A stretch of DNA of 17,909 bases from an uncultured Corynebacterium sp. (GTDB lineage: Bacteria > Actinomycetota > Actinomycetes > Mycobacteriales > Mycobacteriaceae), in contig NZ_CAMIAN010000038.1 of NCBI RefSeq assembly GCF_946221155.1, positions 1 to 17,909 on the forward strand. Direction: 5' to 3'. The notes below the pieces were generated by a model, which ran no database searches, was not told the DNA's origin, and was given only the letters and a program-made list of their open reading frames with translations. Made by a program: the position numbers and the translations under genes. Each line of letters starts with the position of its first letter. Position 1 is the first letter of the stretch. Below, in pieces: positions 6,657 through 13,339 of the stretch.

Positions 6657-8699
6657 CTAAGCATCAACCAGGCGACGCAGTGCACCCCGCACTGTGTCGC
6701 CATTTTCCGTGTACCAGAAGTCCGGCATCGAACGGCGGATGTAGCTGCCGTAGCGCTTCGTGGCCAGCCGCTGATCCAGCACCGCCACCACGCCCCGGTC
6801 GTCCACGGAACGCAGCAGGCGGCCCGCGCCCTGCGCCATTAGCAGCGCCGCGTGGTTCGCTGCCACCTCCATGAACCCACTGCCGCCGCGCTGGTCGGCG
6901 GCCTCCTGCCGGGCTTGCTGCAGCGGATCGTCGGGGCGGGGGAAGGGGATACGGTCAATGATCACTAGAGAGAGTGACTTGCCGGGTACGTCCACGCCCT
7001 GCCACAGCCCGAGCGTGCCGAAGAGGCAGGCGGACTGGTTCTTGCGGAACTTCTCCACCAGCGTGGACATGGAATCTTCGCCCTGCAGCAGGATCTCGTA
7101 GGGCACCACTGTGCGTAGCTGCTCGGCCATGTCTTCGGCCGCGCGCCGGGAGCTGAAAAGCCCCAGGGTGCGCCCGCCGGCGGCGTTGATCAGCCGGGCG
7201 GTTTCGTCCACGGTGGCGTCGCTGGCGCGATCCCGCCCGGGCGGGGGCAAATGTCGGGCGACGTAGAGAATGCCGTGGGTGCGCGCGTCGAAGGGCGTGC
7301 CAGCATCCAGCGTGGGGGTGCTTTTCGGCAGCCCCCAGCGGCTGAGCATAGCGGTGAACTTGCCGCCCAGCGCCAGCGTCGCCGAGGTCAAGATCACTGT
7401 GTTCCGGCCGAATAAACGCTGACGCAGCAGGTCGGCAACGCTCAAGGGTGCGACCCGAACCACGTGTTTCGGCGCGCGCGGGCCGGAGTCTGCGGTGTAC
7501 CAGATGACGTCCTCACCGAGCAGGTCTTCGGCATCCGCACCGGTTCCTTCGCCCACACGTGAGGCGTTGAGGATGCGCACGCACGTATCGTTGAGTTCCT
7601 CGGTGGCAACGATCACCGCCAGGCGTTCGGCGGCCTTCTTCGAATCGTTAGCAAATTCGGAAGCGGGGATACCACTGACCTGCCGGTTCGTCTTCCACGC
7701 TGCGTCCCTTAGAGCCGCGAGCGGTACCTGTAGCGCCTCGGGCACGCCGGTCCAGCGCCCCTCGATGCCGCTGCCGAAGCGGTCGTTGTTTGTGGACGCC
7801 GCCGCCTCCGCCTTCAACGCCTCCGTCCACCTGTCGCCTGCCTCGGCTAGCTCGTCCCCGGCAGCATCGGCGCCGGAGACGGCCAGCTTCGCGGCGCGTT
7901 TGGCCAGCACGGCAATGGCGGTGGGGGATAGTTCGGCGGTGGCAACGGAAGTGATGCGATCCTCCAGTTCGTGGGCCTCGTCCACGATCACTGTGTCGTG
8001 TTCCGGCAGGACTGGGGCGTCCACAAGAGCATCGATCGCGAGTAGGGCATGGTTGGTGACGACAACGTCGGCGTCTGCGGCGTGGGCGCGGGCGCGTTCG
8101 GCGAAGCACTGCTCGCCGAAGGGGCAGCGGGTAGCACCGAGACATTCACGGGAGGACACGCTGACCTGCCGCCATGCGCGATCGCTGACGCCCTGGGGGA
8201 GGTTATCGCGGTCGCCGTCCTCGGTTTCGCCTGCCCATTCGTGCAGGCGGGCAACTTGGGCGCCGGTGGCGGAGAGCTGGGAGGGGTCCAGGAGGGACTC
8301 CTCGGCCTCGTCCACGCCGCTGTCGGTCTGCGCGTTATTCACCTTGTTGAGGCAGACGTAGTTGCCGCGGCCTTTTTGGATGGCGAACTCGAGAGGTCGC
8401 GGCAGTTCCGGTTCGAGGGCCTTGGCCAGGCGCGGCAGGTCGCGCTCCACCAGCTGGCGTTGCAGGGCGATCGTCGCGGTGGAGACGATGACGGGGTAGT
8501 CGGAATCCATGGCTGCGGCGATGCTGGGGATCAGGTAGGCCAGGGACTTACCTGTGCCGGTGCCGGCCTGGACGGCCAGGTGGTGTTCCTTTTCAATGGC
8601 CTCGGCCACGGCCGTGGCCATCTTCTGCTGGCCGGGGCGCGGGGCACCGCCGAGGTCGTTGACGGCGAGGCTGAGGAGGTCGAGGACGTTGGAGCTCAT
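6657..8699 (-). CDS. dinG: DinG-family ATP-dependent DNA helicase with Fe-S cluster (680 aa)
   Basis: A superfamily 2 helicase of the DinG/XPD type, which unwinds DNA 5' to 3' in repair and in resolving R-loops or forked structures. Walker A AGTGTGKS is at residues 45-52 and the DEAH box at 240-243. C-terminal motifs are TSATLALGG, the segment around GLWQGVDVPGKS, and QGAGRLLRS (motif VI). Four cysteines at 116, 186, 192 and 198 fit the 4Fe-4S cluster ligands of this family. I chose ATG 8699 over an upstream ATG at 8810, because the 37 extra residues would overlap pncB, do not resemble the family, and the typical N-terminus begins MSSNVLDLLSLAV. pncB lies upstream on the same strand and ends 29 nt before this start, so the two are probably co-transcribed. 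The order pncB-dinG matches Rv1330c-Rv1329c of M. tuberculosis. A direct repeat CGAAACT (8701-8707, 8721-8727) flanks the weak AAAGG ribosome binding site. Confidence 0.93.
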   Translation of the reverse strand: MSSNVLDLLSLAVNDLGGAPRPGQQKMATAVAEAIEKEHHLAVQAGTGTGKSLAYLIPSIAAAMDSDYPVIVSTATIALQRQLVERDLPRLAKALEPELPRPLEFAIQKGRGNYVCLNKVNNAQTDSGVDEAEESLLDPSQLSATGAQVARLHEWAGETEDGDRDNLPQGVSDRAWRQVSVSSRECLGATRCPFGEQCFAERARAHAADADVVVTNHALLAIDALVDAPVLPEHDTVIVDEAHELEDRITSVATAELSPTAIAVLAKRAAKLAVSGADAAGDELAEAGDRWTEALKAEAAASTNNDRFGSGIEGRWTGVPEALQVPLAALRDAAWKTNRQVSGIPASEFANDSKKAAERLAVIVATEELNDTCVRILNASRVGEGTGADAEDLLGEDVIWYTADSGPRAPKHVVRVAPLSVADLLRQRLFGRNTVILTSATLALGGKFTAMLSRWGLPKSTPTLDAGTPFDARTHGILYVARHLPPPGRDRASDATVDETARLINAAGGRTLGLFSSRRAAEDMAEQLRTVVPYEILLQGEDSMSTLVEKFRKNQSACLFGTLGLWQGVDVPGKSLSLVIIDRIPFPRPDDPLQQARQEAADQRGGSGFMEVAANHAALLMAQGAGRLLRSVDDRGVVAVLDQRLATKRYGSYIRRSMPDFWYTENGDTVRGALRRLVDA

Positions 8700-8728
8700 A
8701 CGAAACTGGGTGAACCTTTGCGAAACTT

Positions 8729-10081
8729 CTAGGCCTTGAAATTGCGGATGTGGCGCACCTGCAGGGCGGGCTCGTCGCGGGTGAGAGCCAGGCCTTCCCA
8801 GGGCAGGCAAACTAGCTGCTTGGCGCAGTGCTCGCGGGATTCCTCAAGAGTGGGCAGGCCGTCCACAAGCTCGCCGTCGCGCACCATGGGGATGGTCAAC
8901 TGGGTGCTGTTCAACCCCTCGAACTGGGGCAACTCAGCGCCCATGGGGAAGGTGACCTCCTCGACCGCGGTACCGGAGGGGCGGCTAAAGCGGGCGGCAT
9001 CCTTCGCCCCGCCGAGGCTGGCCTTGCCGCGGGAGCGCTTGGCAACGGGCACGCCGTCTACCTCTACAAGCTTGTAAACCAGCCCGGCGGTGGGCGCCCC
9101 GGAACCTGTGACAACGGAGGTGCCCACGCCGAAAGAATCCACCGGCTCGCTGCGCAGGGCGGCGATGGAGAACTCGTCCATATCGGAGGAGACCACGATC
9201 TTGGTGTTTGTTGCCCCCAGGGAATCCAGCTGGCGACGCACACGGCGGGTCAGCACACCTAGATCGCCGGAGTCGATGCGCACCGCTCCCAGCTCTTTGC
9301 CACCGGCGGTGACAGCGTTTTCCACGCCCTGTGTGATGTCGTAGGTATCCACCAGCAGGGTGGTGTCCGTTCCCAGGGCGGCGATCTGCGCCTTGAAGGC
9401 TGCGAGCTCGTCGGGCGTGCCATCCGGGCGGGTGTGCAGCAGGGTCCAGGCGTGGGCTGCGGTGCCGGAGGCTGGGATGCCGTAGCGCTGTGCGGCCTCC
9501 ATGTTGGAGGTGGCGACGAAACCGGCCAGGTAGGCGGCCCGGGCGGAGGTGACGGCGGCGTATTCGTGGGTGCGGCGTGCACCCATGTCGATGATGGGAC
9601 GGTCGCCCGCGGCGGTGACCATGCGGGCGGCGGCGCTAGCCACGGCGGAATCCATGTTCAGGATGGAGAGAATCACCGTCTCCAGGATCACGCACTCACC
9701 GAAGGTGCCCCGGACCGTCAGTACGGGGGAGTGGGGGAAGTACAGTTCGCCCTCGCGGTAGCCGTCGATCTGCCCGGAGAAGCGGAAGTTGCGCAGGTAC
9801 TCCAGGGTTTCGTCCCGCAGGAAGTCGATGCGATCCAGCTGCTGGTCGGTGAACACGAAATCGCGGACGGCCTCCAGCACGCGGGCGGTGCCGGCGATCA
9901 CGCCGTAGCGGCGCTCGTTGGGCAGGCGGCGGGTGAACACCTCGAAGGTGCAGGCGCGGTCGACAGTGCCGTCGAGGATCGCGGCCTCGAGCATGGTGAG
10001 TTCGTACTTGTCGGTTAGGAGCGCGGAGGAGCGGGTGTTGTGGGTACTGCTGGGGGTGCTGTTTTCGTTCACCCGCTCCAT
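8729..10081 (-). CDS. pncB: Nicotinate phosphoribosyltransferase (450 aa)
   Basis: Makes nicotinate mononucleotide from nicotinate and PRPP using ATP, the entry step of the Preiss-Handler NAD salvage route, in the cytoplasm. Family hallmarks are LLTDKYELTML near residues 21-31, LNMDSAVASAAARM near 141-154, DMGARRTHE at 165-173, and SGTAAHAW at 205-212. His210 may be the conserved histidine phosphorylated in this family. A later VRIDSGDLG segment belongs to the phosphate-binding part. The open frame reaches upstream to 10339, but that extension crosses clpS on the other strand and is unlike the family; ATG 10081 gives MERVNENS and a normal length. It is divergent from clpS across 63 bp and is followed by dinG. 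Confidence 0.93.
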   Translation of the reverse strand: MERVNENSTPSSTHNTRSSALLTDKYELTMLEAAILDGTVDRACTFEVFTRRLPNERRYGVIAGTARVLEAVRDFVFTDQQLDRIDFLRDETLEYLRNFRFSGQIDGYREGELYFPHSPVLTVRGTFGECVILETVILSILNMDSAVASAAARMVTAAGDRPIIDMGARRTHEYAAVTSARAAYLAGFVATSNMEAAQRYGIPASGTAAHAWTLLHTRPDGTPDELAAFKAQIAALGTDTTLLVDTYDITQGVENAVTAGGKELGAVRIDSGDLGVLTRRVRRQLDSLGATNTKIVVSSDMDEFSIAALRSEPVDSFGVGTSVVTGSGAPTAGLVYKLVEVDGVPVAKRSRGKASLGGAKDAARFSRPSGTAVEEVTFPMGAELPQFEGLNSTQLTIPMVRDGELVDGLPTLEESREHCAKQLVCLPWEGLALTRDEPALQVRHIRNFKA

Positions 10082-10144
10082 GCTAGTCCACACCCCACCA
10101 CGGACCCGGCAGCGAAGATGGCCGATGTGGGTATTCTGGAAAGC
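10082..10144. promoter_or_regulatory. Divergent pncB/clpS promoter region; TATTCT close to the clpS start
   Basis: This 63-bp gap must hold both divergent promoters or overlap the coding ends. On the plus strand TATTCT (10132-10137) matches the actinobacterial TAnnnT -10 pattern and ends 7 nt before clpS ATG 10145. That would place transcription start at or next to the ATG, giving a leaderless mRNA. No good Shine-Dalgarno is found for clpS at normal spacing (GGAAAG ends one base before the ATG). No convincing -35 is seen on either strand. Confidence 0.4.
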
Positions 10145-10450
10145 ATGACTTCCCCAGCCGCTCCCGCTGCCACCCCTGTAGCGGACAAACTGCCAGAAAC
10201 ACTGACGGAGCCCAACCTGCCGTGGATGTGCATCTGTTGGGATGATCCGGTGAACTTGATGAGCTACGTGACGTATGTCTTCCAGACCGTCCTGGGTTAC
10301 TCGCGCAAGCGAGCCACGGAGCTGATGATGCAGGTGCACACCGAGGGGAAAGCCGTGGTGAGTTCGGGTGAGCGCGACAAAGTTGAAGGGGACGTGAAGA
10401 AGCTGCAGACCGCCGGGCTGTGGGCGACGATGCAGCGGGCGGACGGGTAG
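10145..10450 (+). CDS. clpS: ClpS, adaptor for the ClpAP/ClpCP protease (101 aa)
   Basis: Delivers proteins bearing destabilising N-terminal residues to the AAA+ unfoldase of the Clp protease (ClpC in actinobacteria). The first ~25 residues are a Pro/Ala-rich flexible tail, as usual. The core starts at PWMCICWDDPVNLMSYV. Asp33-Asp34 and the following Asn/Met line the N-degron pocket, with His65 in the QVHTEGKAVV segment. The C-terminus LQTAGLWATMQ is typical of actinobacterial ClpS. It heads the plus-strand unit clpS-DUF2017-P1 peptidase-murI; the next gene starts 27 nt later. The first gene may be expressed without a leader (see the TATTCT entry). Confidence 0.94.
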   Translation: MTSPAAPAATPVADKLPETLTEPNLPWMCICWDDPVNLMSYVTYVFQTVLGYSRKRATELMMQVHTEGKAVVSSGERDKVEGDVKKLQTAGLWATMQRADG

Positions 10451-10477
10451 GCGTCAATAAAGAAAGAAGGAACGAAC

Positions 10478-11047
10478 ATGCAGCCGTGGACGAAAAAGAA
10501 CAGCTTGCTGCGCGGGACTCGCTTTAATACGCAGCTGGAGCCGCTCGAGCGCGAGATGTTGGGGGATTCGGCGGTGGCTGTCTCCGACAAGCTGATGGAG
10601 CGCGCGCGGACTGCGCCGAAGGATGAGCTGGCGGAGATGACGGGCATGGCCAGCGGGCACGCCGATGCGCCGAAGGATCCGGGGCTGGCGCGGCTGCTGC
10701 CGAGCTTCTTCCGCGAGGGGGACGAGGAAGTCGACGGTGATGCGGCGCTGACCCGCCAGCTGAACGAGACGGACATCATTAAGACGAAGCTGACCAACCT
10801 GCGCTTTGTGGTGGACTACCTGGGGCCGAATGGTTCGGTGAATGTATCGCTGACGCAGGACGAGGTCCACCCGTGGCTGAGCGCCATCAACGACATTCGC
10901 CTGTACCACTCCGCGCAGTACGAGGAGTTCAAGAAGGAGCTTCTCGAGGGGGATGAGAACTCCGATCAAGCAACGGCGGCGCAGAACTACCTGGACTGGC
11001 TGGGCTACCACCAGGACAGTCTTTTGTCGGCGATGATGGGTGAGTAA
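10478..11047 (+). CDS. DUF2017 family protein (189 aa)
   Basis: A conserved actinobacterial protein of unknown function, always near clpS (counterpart of M. tuberculosis Rv1332). The ATG has GAAGG 7 nt upstream. The sequence is soluble, charged and mainly helical, with no signal peptide or membrane segment. Recognisable parts are LEPLEREML near residues 20-28, a long acidic helix region in the middle, and the C-terminal VHPWLSAINDIRLYH followed by YLDWLGYHQDSLL, the most conserved portion of the family. The stop TAA directly abuts the ATG of the peptidase gene, so the two are translationally coupled. Some databases call the family a transcriptional regulator, but I see no DNA-binding motif. 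A link to ClpS-dependent degradation is only a guess from gene order. Confidence 0.82.
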   Translation: MQPWTKKNSLLRGTRFNTQLEPLEREMLGDSAVAVSDKLMERARTAPKDELAEMTGMASGHADAPKDPGLARLLPSFFREGDEEVDGDAALTRQLNETDIIKTKLTNLRFVVDYLGPNGSVNVSLTQDEVHPWLSAINDIRLYHSAQYEEFKKELLEGDENSDQATAAQNYLDWLGYHQDSLLSAMMGE

Positions 11048-12232
11048 ATGAGCATAGAGTTGTTCGGCTGCCAGCCGGGGCCTGCGAATTCCCTGTCGGA
11101 CGTGGCAGGCATTGGCGTGGGGCACGCGGTGTGCGAGGGCGGTGAAGGGGATTCGGGCGTGACCATGATCGTCGCCCCGAAATCCGCCACAGCCAGCGTG
11201 GATGTACGCGGTGGTGGGCCGGGCACGCGCGAGACGGATCTTCTGGCGCCGCACAACACGGTGCAGTCCGTGCACGCTATTGGTCTGTGCGGTGGTTCTG
11301 CTTTTGGTCTTGACGCCCTCACGGGGGCAATGGCAGAACTGGAGAGCAGGGGGATCGGCTTCCCCGTACTGGGGCCGGAACACCCGGAAAAATTGGTGCC
11401 GATCGTGCCGGGAGCCGTGATTTTTGATCTGCTGCTGGGGCGCTGGGATTCGCGGCCGGATGCGGCCACGGGAGCGGCAGCGACGGCGGCGGCGCTGGAT
11501 GCTGTGGTTGGTGACGGTGATGGTAGTGCGGTTGAGCCGGGAGCCTTAGTACAGGGTGCTTCAGAGCAGAGGGCACTGAACGGCAACGTCGGCGCGGGGC
11601 TGGGAGCCTCCGCTGGCGCGCTGAAAGGCGGCTTTGGGCAGGCCAGCGCCGTGTTCCCGGAGGGCACCCCGCTGGCGGGGGTGACTGTTGCCGTGGGCAT
11701 TGTCGTTAATCCGCAGGGCGCGGTCTTCGACCCGGTGACCGGCCTGCCGTGGGGACTCGCCGCAGAGCTGAACGGGGAGTTTGCCAGATACGGACTGGCC
11801 GACGGCCTGGTTGATGGTGAGCCGGTGGGGGCTGAGGGCGTCAATAGATTAAAGAGCAAGAACCTGCTCGGTACGAAGATCACGGCGGACATGCTGGCGC
11901 AGAAGCTCAACACGACGATTGGTGTGGTGGCGACCGATGCGCCGCTGACGAAGGCGCAGGCTAAAAGGCTGGCGCTGGCGGGGCACGACGGGATCGCACG
12001 GGCGATTCGGCCGGCGCACATGCCGATGGATGGGGACACGCTGTTCGCGCTGGCGACAGGTGAGCACGGCTCGGGGGCGGCTGGGGCTGAGAGGGGCGTC
12101 GATGATATTGGCATGAGCCTGCTTTCGGCGGTCGCGGCTAACACGGTGGAGCGGGCGATTGTGCATGCTGTGCTGGCGGCGGAATCGGCCTTCAGTGTGC
12201 CGAGCTGGCGCGATGTAGTGAAAGGGACGTAA
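11048..12232 (+). CDS. P1 family (DmpA/S58) aminopeptidase, self-processing (394 aa)
   Basis: Related to DmpA, BapA and M. tuberculosis Rv1333: an Ntn-type-fold hydrolase that cleaves itself to expose an N-terminal Ser/Thr nucleophile and then removes N-terminal residues from peptides or amides. The N-terminal block NSLSDVAGIGVGHA, the segment VDVRGGGPGTRETDLL, the GLCGGSAFGLDA loop and the NGNVGAGLGAS segment are characteristic. The motif KLNTTIGVVATDAPL marks the expected cleavage site between Asn288 and Thr289, which would give an alpha chain of about 288 and a beta chain of about 106 residues. No signal peptide, so it acts in the cytoplasm. It starts directly at the stop of the DUF2017 gene. 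Substrate cannot be told from sequence. Confidence 0.88.
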   Translation: MSIELFGCQPGPANSLSDVAGIGVGHAVCEGGEGDSGVTMIVAPKSATASVDVRGGGPGTRETDLLAPHNTVQSVHAIGLCGGSAFGLDALTGAMAELESRGIGFPVLGPEHPEKLVPIVPGAVIFDLLLGRWDSRPDAATGAAATAAALDAVVGDGDGSAVEPGALVQGASEQRALNGNVGAGLGASAGALKGGFGQASAVFPEGTPLAGVTVAVGIVVNPQGAVFDPVTGLPWGLAAELNGEFARYGLADGLVDGEPVGAEGVNRLKSKNLLGTKITADMLAQKLNTTIGVVATDAPLTKAQAKRLALAGHDGIARAIRPAHMPMDGDTLFALATGEHGSGAAGAERGVDDIGMSLLSAVAANTVERAIVHAVLAAESAFSVPSWRDVVKGT

Positions 12233-12247
12233 TGAAAGGTGAGAGCC

Positions 12248-13096
12248 GTGACTGAGGCTGCTGGGGCTAACGTACAGGCGGCGCAGGCGAATAACGCGCC
12301 GATCGGAGTGTTTGATTCGGGCGTGGGCGGGCTGACCGTGGCGCGCGCCATTGTGGACCAGCTGCCGCACGAGAACCTGGTGTACATCGGGGACACGGCT
12401 AACTCTCCATACGGGGACAAGCCTTTGGCGCAGGTGCGCGAGCTGTCGATTGGGATTGCGGACACCCTGGCGGAGCGTGGCTGCAAGATGATAGTGGTGG
12501 CGTGCAATTCTGCATCGTCGGCGTTTATTCGGGATGCGCGGGAGAGGTATTCCATTCCGGTGGTTGAGGTGATCCTGCCTGCGGTGCGGCGCGCGGCGGC
12601 GGCGACCCGCAACGGCAAGATCGGAGTGATCGGCACCCAGGCGACGGTGAGCAGTAGGTCGTATCAGGATCTTTTCGCGGCGATCCCGGGGGTCGAGGCG
12701 TATGCGCAGGCTTGCCCGCAGTTTGTGCCCTTTGTGGAGCGCGGCATGACCAGCGGGCGGCAGTTGATGGGGTTGGCGGAGAATTATCTGGCGCCGTTGA
12801 AGGCCGAGGGGGTGGATACCGTGGTGCTCGGGTGCACACACTATCCGCTGCTGGCCGGTGTGGTGCAGCTGGTGATGGGGGATGACGTCACGCTGATTAA
12901 TAGCGCGGAGGAAACGGCGAAGACTGTTTATAGGACGCTGTCGGAGCAGGATCTGCTGGCGGATGAAGATCCGGGGCGGGCGGTGGATCTTTCCTTCGAG
13001 TCGACGGGCGACCCGCAGAGGTTTGCGAAGCTGGCTGGGAGGTTCCTGGGGCCGGCGATTAGTTCGGTATCACAGATCCCAGAGATGGTCCGCTAA
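12248..13096 (+). CDS. murI: Glutamate racemase (282 aa)
   Basis: Interconverts L- and D-glutamate without cofactor, supplying D-Glu for peptidoglycan stem peptides. Key residues are in place: GVFDSGVGGLT with Asp23, ACNSAS with catalytic Cys86, and LGCTHYPLL with the second catalytic Cys196 and His198. YIGDTANSPYG is another family signature. Two GTG starts are in frame, 12239 and 12248; I prefer 12248, because AAAGG (12235-12239) then sits 8 nt upstream, whereas it would overlap the earlier start. The gap to the P1 peptidase stop is 15 nt. In M. tuberculosis mec, cysO, cysM and a rhomboid gene lie between the two; here they are absent. Confidence 0.94.
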   Translation: MTEAAGANVQAAQANNAPIGVFDSGVGGLTVARAIVDQLPHENLVYIGDTANSPYGDKPLAQVRELSIGIADTLAERGCKMIVVACNSASSAFIRDARERYSIPVVEVILPAVRRAAAATRNGKIGVIGTQATVSSRSYQDLFAAIPGVEAYAQACPQFVPFVERGMTSGRQLMGLAENYLAPLKAEGVDTVVLGCTHYPLLAGVVQLVMGDDVTLINSAEETAKTVYRTLSEQDLLADEDPGRAVDLSFESTGDPQRFAKLAGRFLGPAISSVSQIPEMVR

Positions 13097-13339
13097 CGCT
13101 TAGAGTTCTCTTAGGCAGCATGTCCAGGGGTTTTACTGCTTTTAGAACTATTGTTCCGGTTGTTTCTGAATCCTAAATACGGTTAAACTATTCGTGTACT
13201 GTTAGGCTGTTTTTTACTTATTGAACTAAGTTTTAGTGCGTTTTCAGCCTTTAGTAGGCGCCTGGCCTGTTGCGGGTCTTAGAAAAATGGGGATCTGACA
13301 AGAGGTAGGCGCGCTTTAGCGTTCAGGAAGGACTGAGAG
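13097..13339 (+). promoter_or_regulatory. AT-richer leader upstream of the surface protein gene
   Basis: A 243-base gap with clearly lower GC than its neighbours and no credible gene. A possible promoter is TTGTTT (13160-13165), an 18-bp spacer, then TAAACT (13184-13189), which would give a leader of about 145 nt. The repeat GTAGGCGC occurs at 13254 and 13305, and AGGCGCCT (13256-13263) is a palindrome. The ribosome binding site AGGAAGGA (13325-13332) is strong and 7 nt from the ATG. A weak hairpin just after the murI stop (CTTAGAG/CTCTTAG, one mismatch, tiny loop) is not a convincing terminator. Confidence 0.4.

Noticed and set aside
8700..8810. Upstream extension of dinG by 37 residues
   Set aside because: It overlaps the 3' end of pncB and reads as low-complexity Pro/Arg/Gly/His sequence; ATG 8699 begins the family-like N-terminus.
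10082..10339. Upstream extension of pncB by 86 residues
   Set aside because: It would run across the divergent clpS gene, has no similarity to the family N-terminus, and the internal ATG 10081 gives the usual length.
12239..12247. Earlier GTG start for murI
   Set aside because: The AAAGG ribosome binding site would overlap this start; GTG 12248 gives an 8-nt spacing. The difference is only three residues, so the choice is not certain.
11005..12636. 543-residue minus-strand open frame opposite the P1 peptidase and murI
   Set aside because: It spans two well-recognised plus-strand genes, is Ser/Pro/Ala/Thr-rich without motifs, and is explained by high GC codon bias.
13209..13216. T-run as a terminator of murI
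   Set aside because: No stable GC-rich hairpin precedes it, and it lies within the probable leader of the surface-protein gene.
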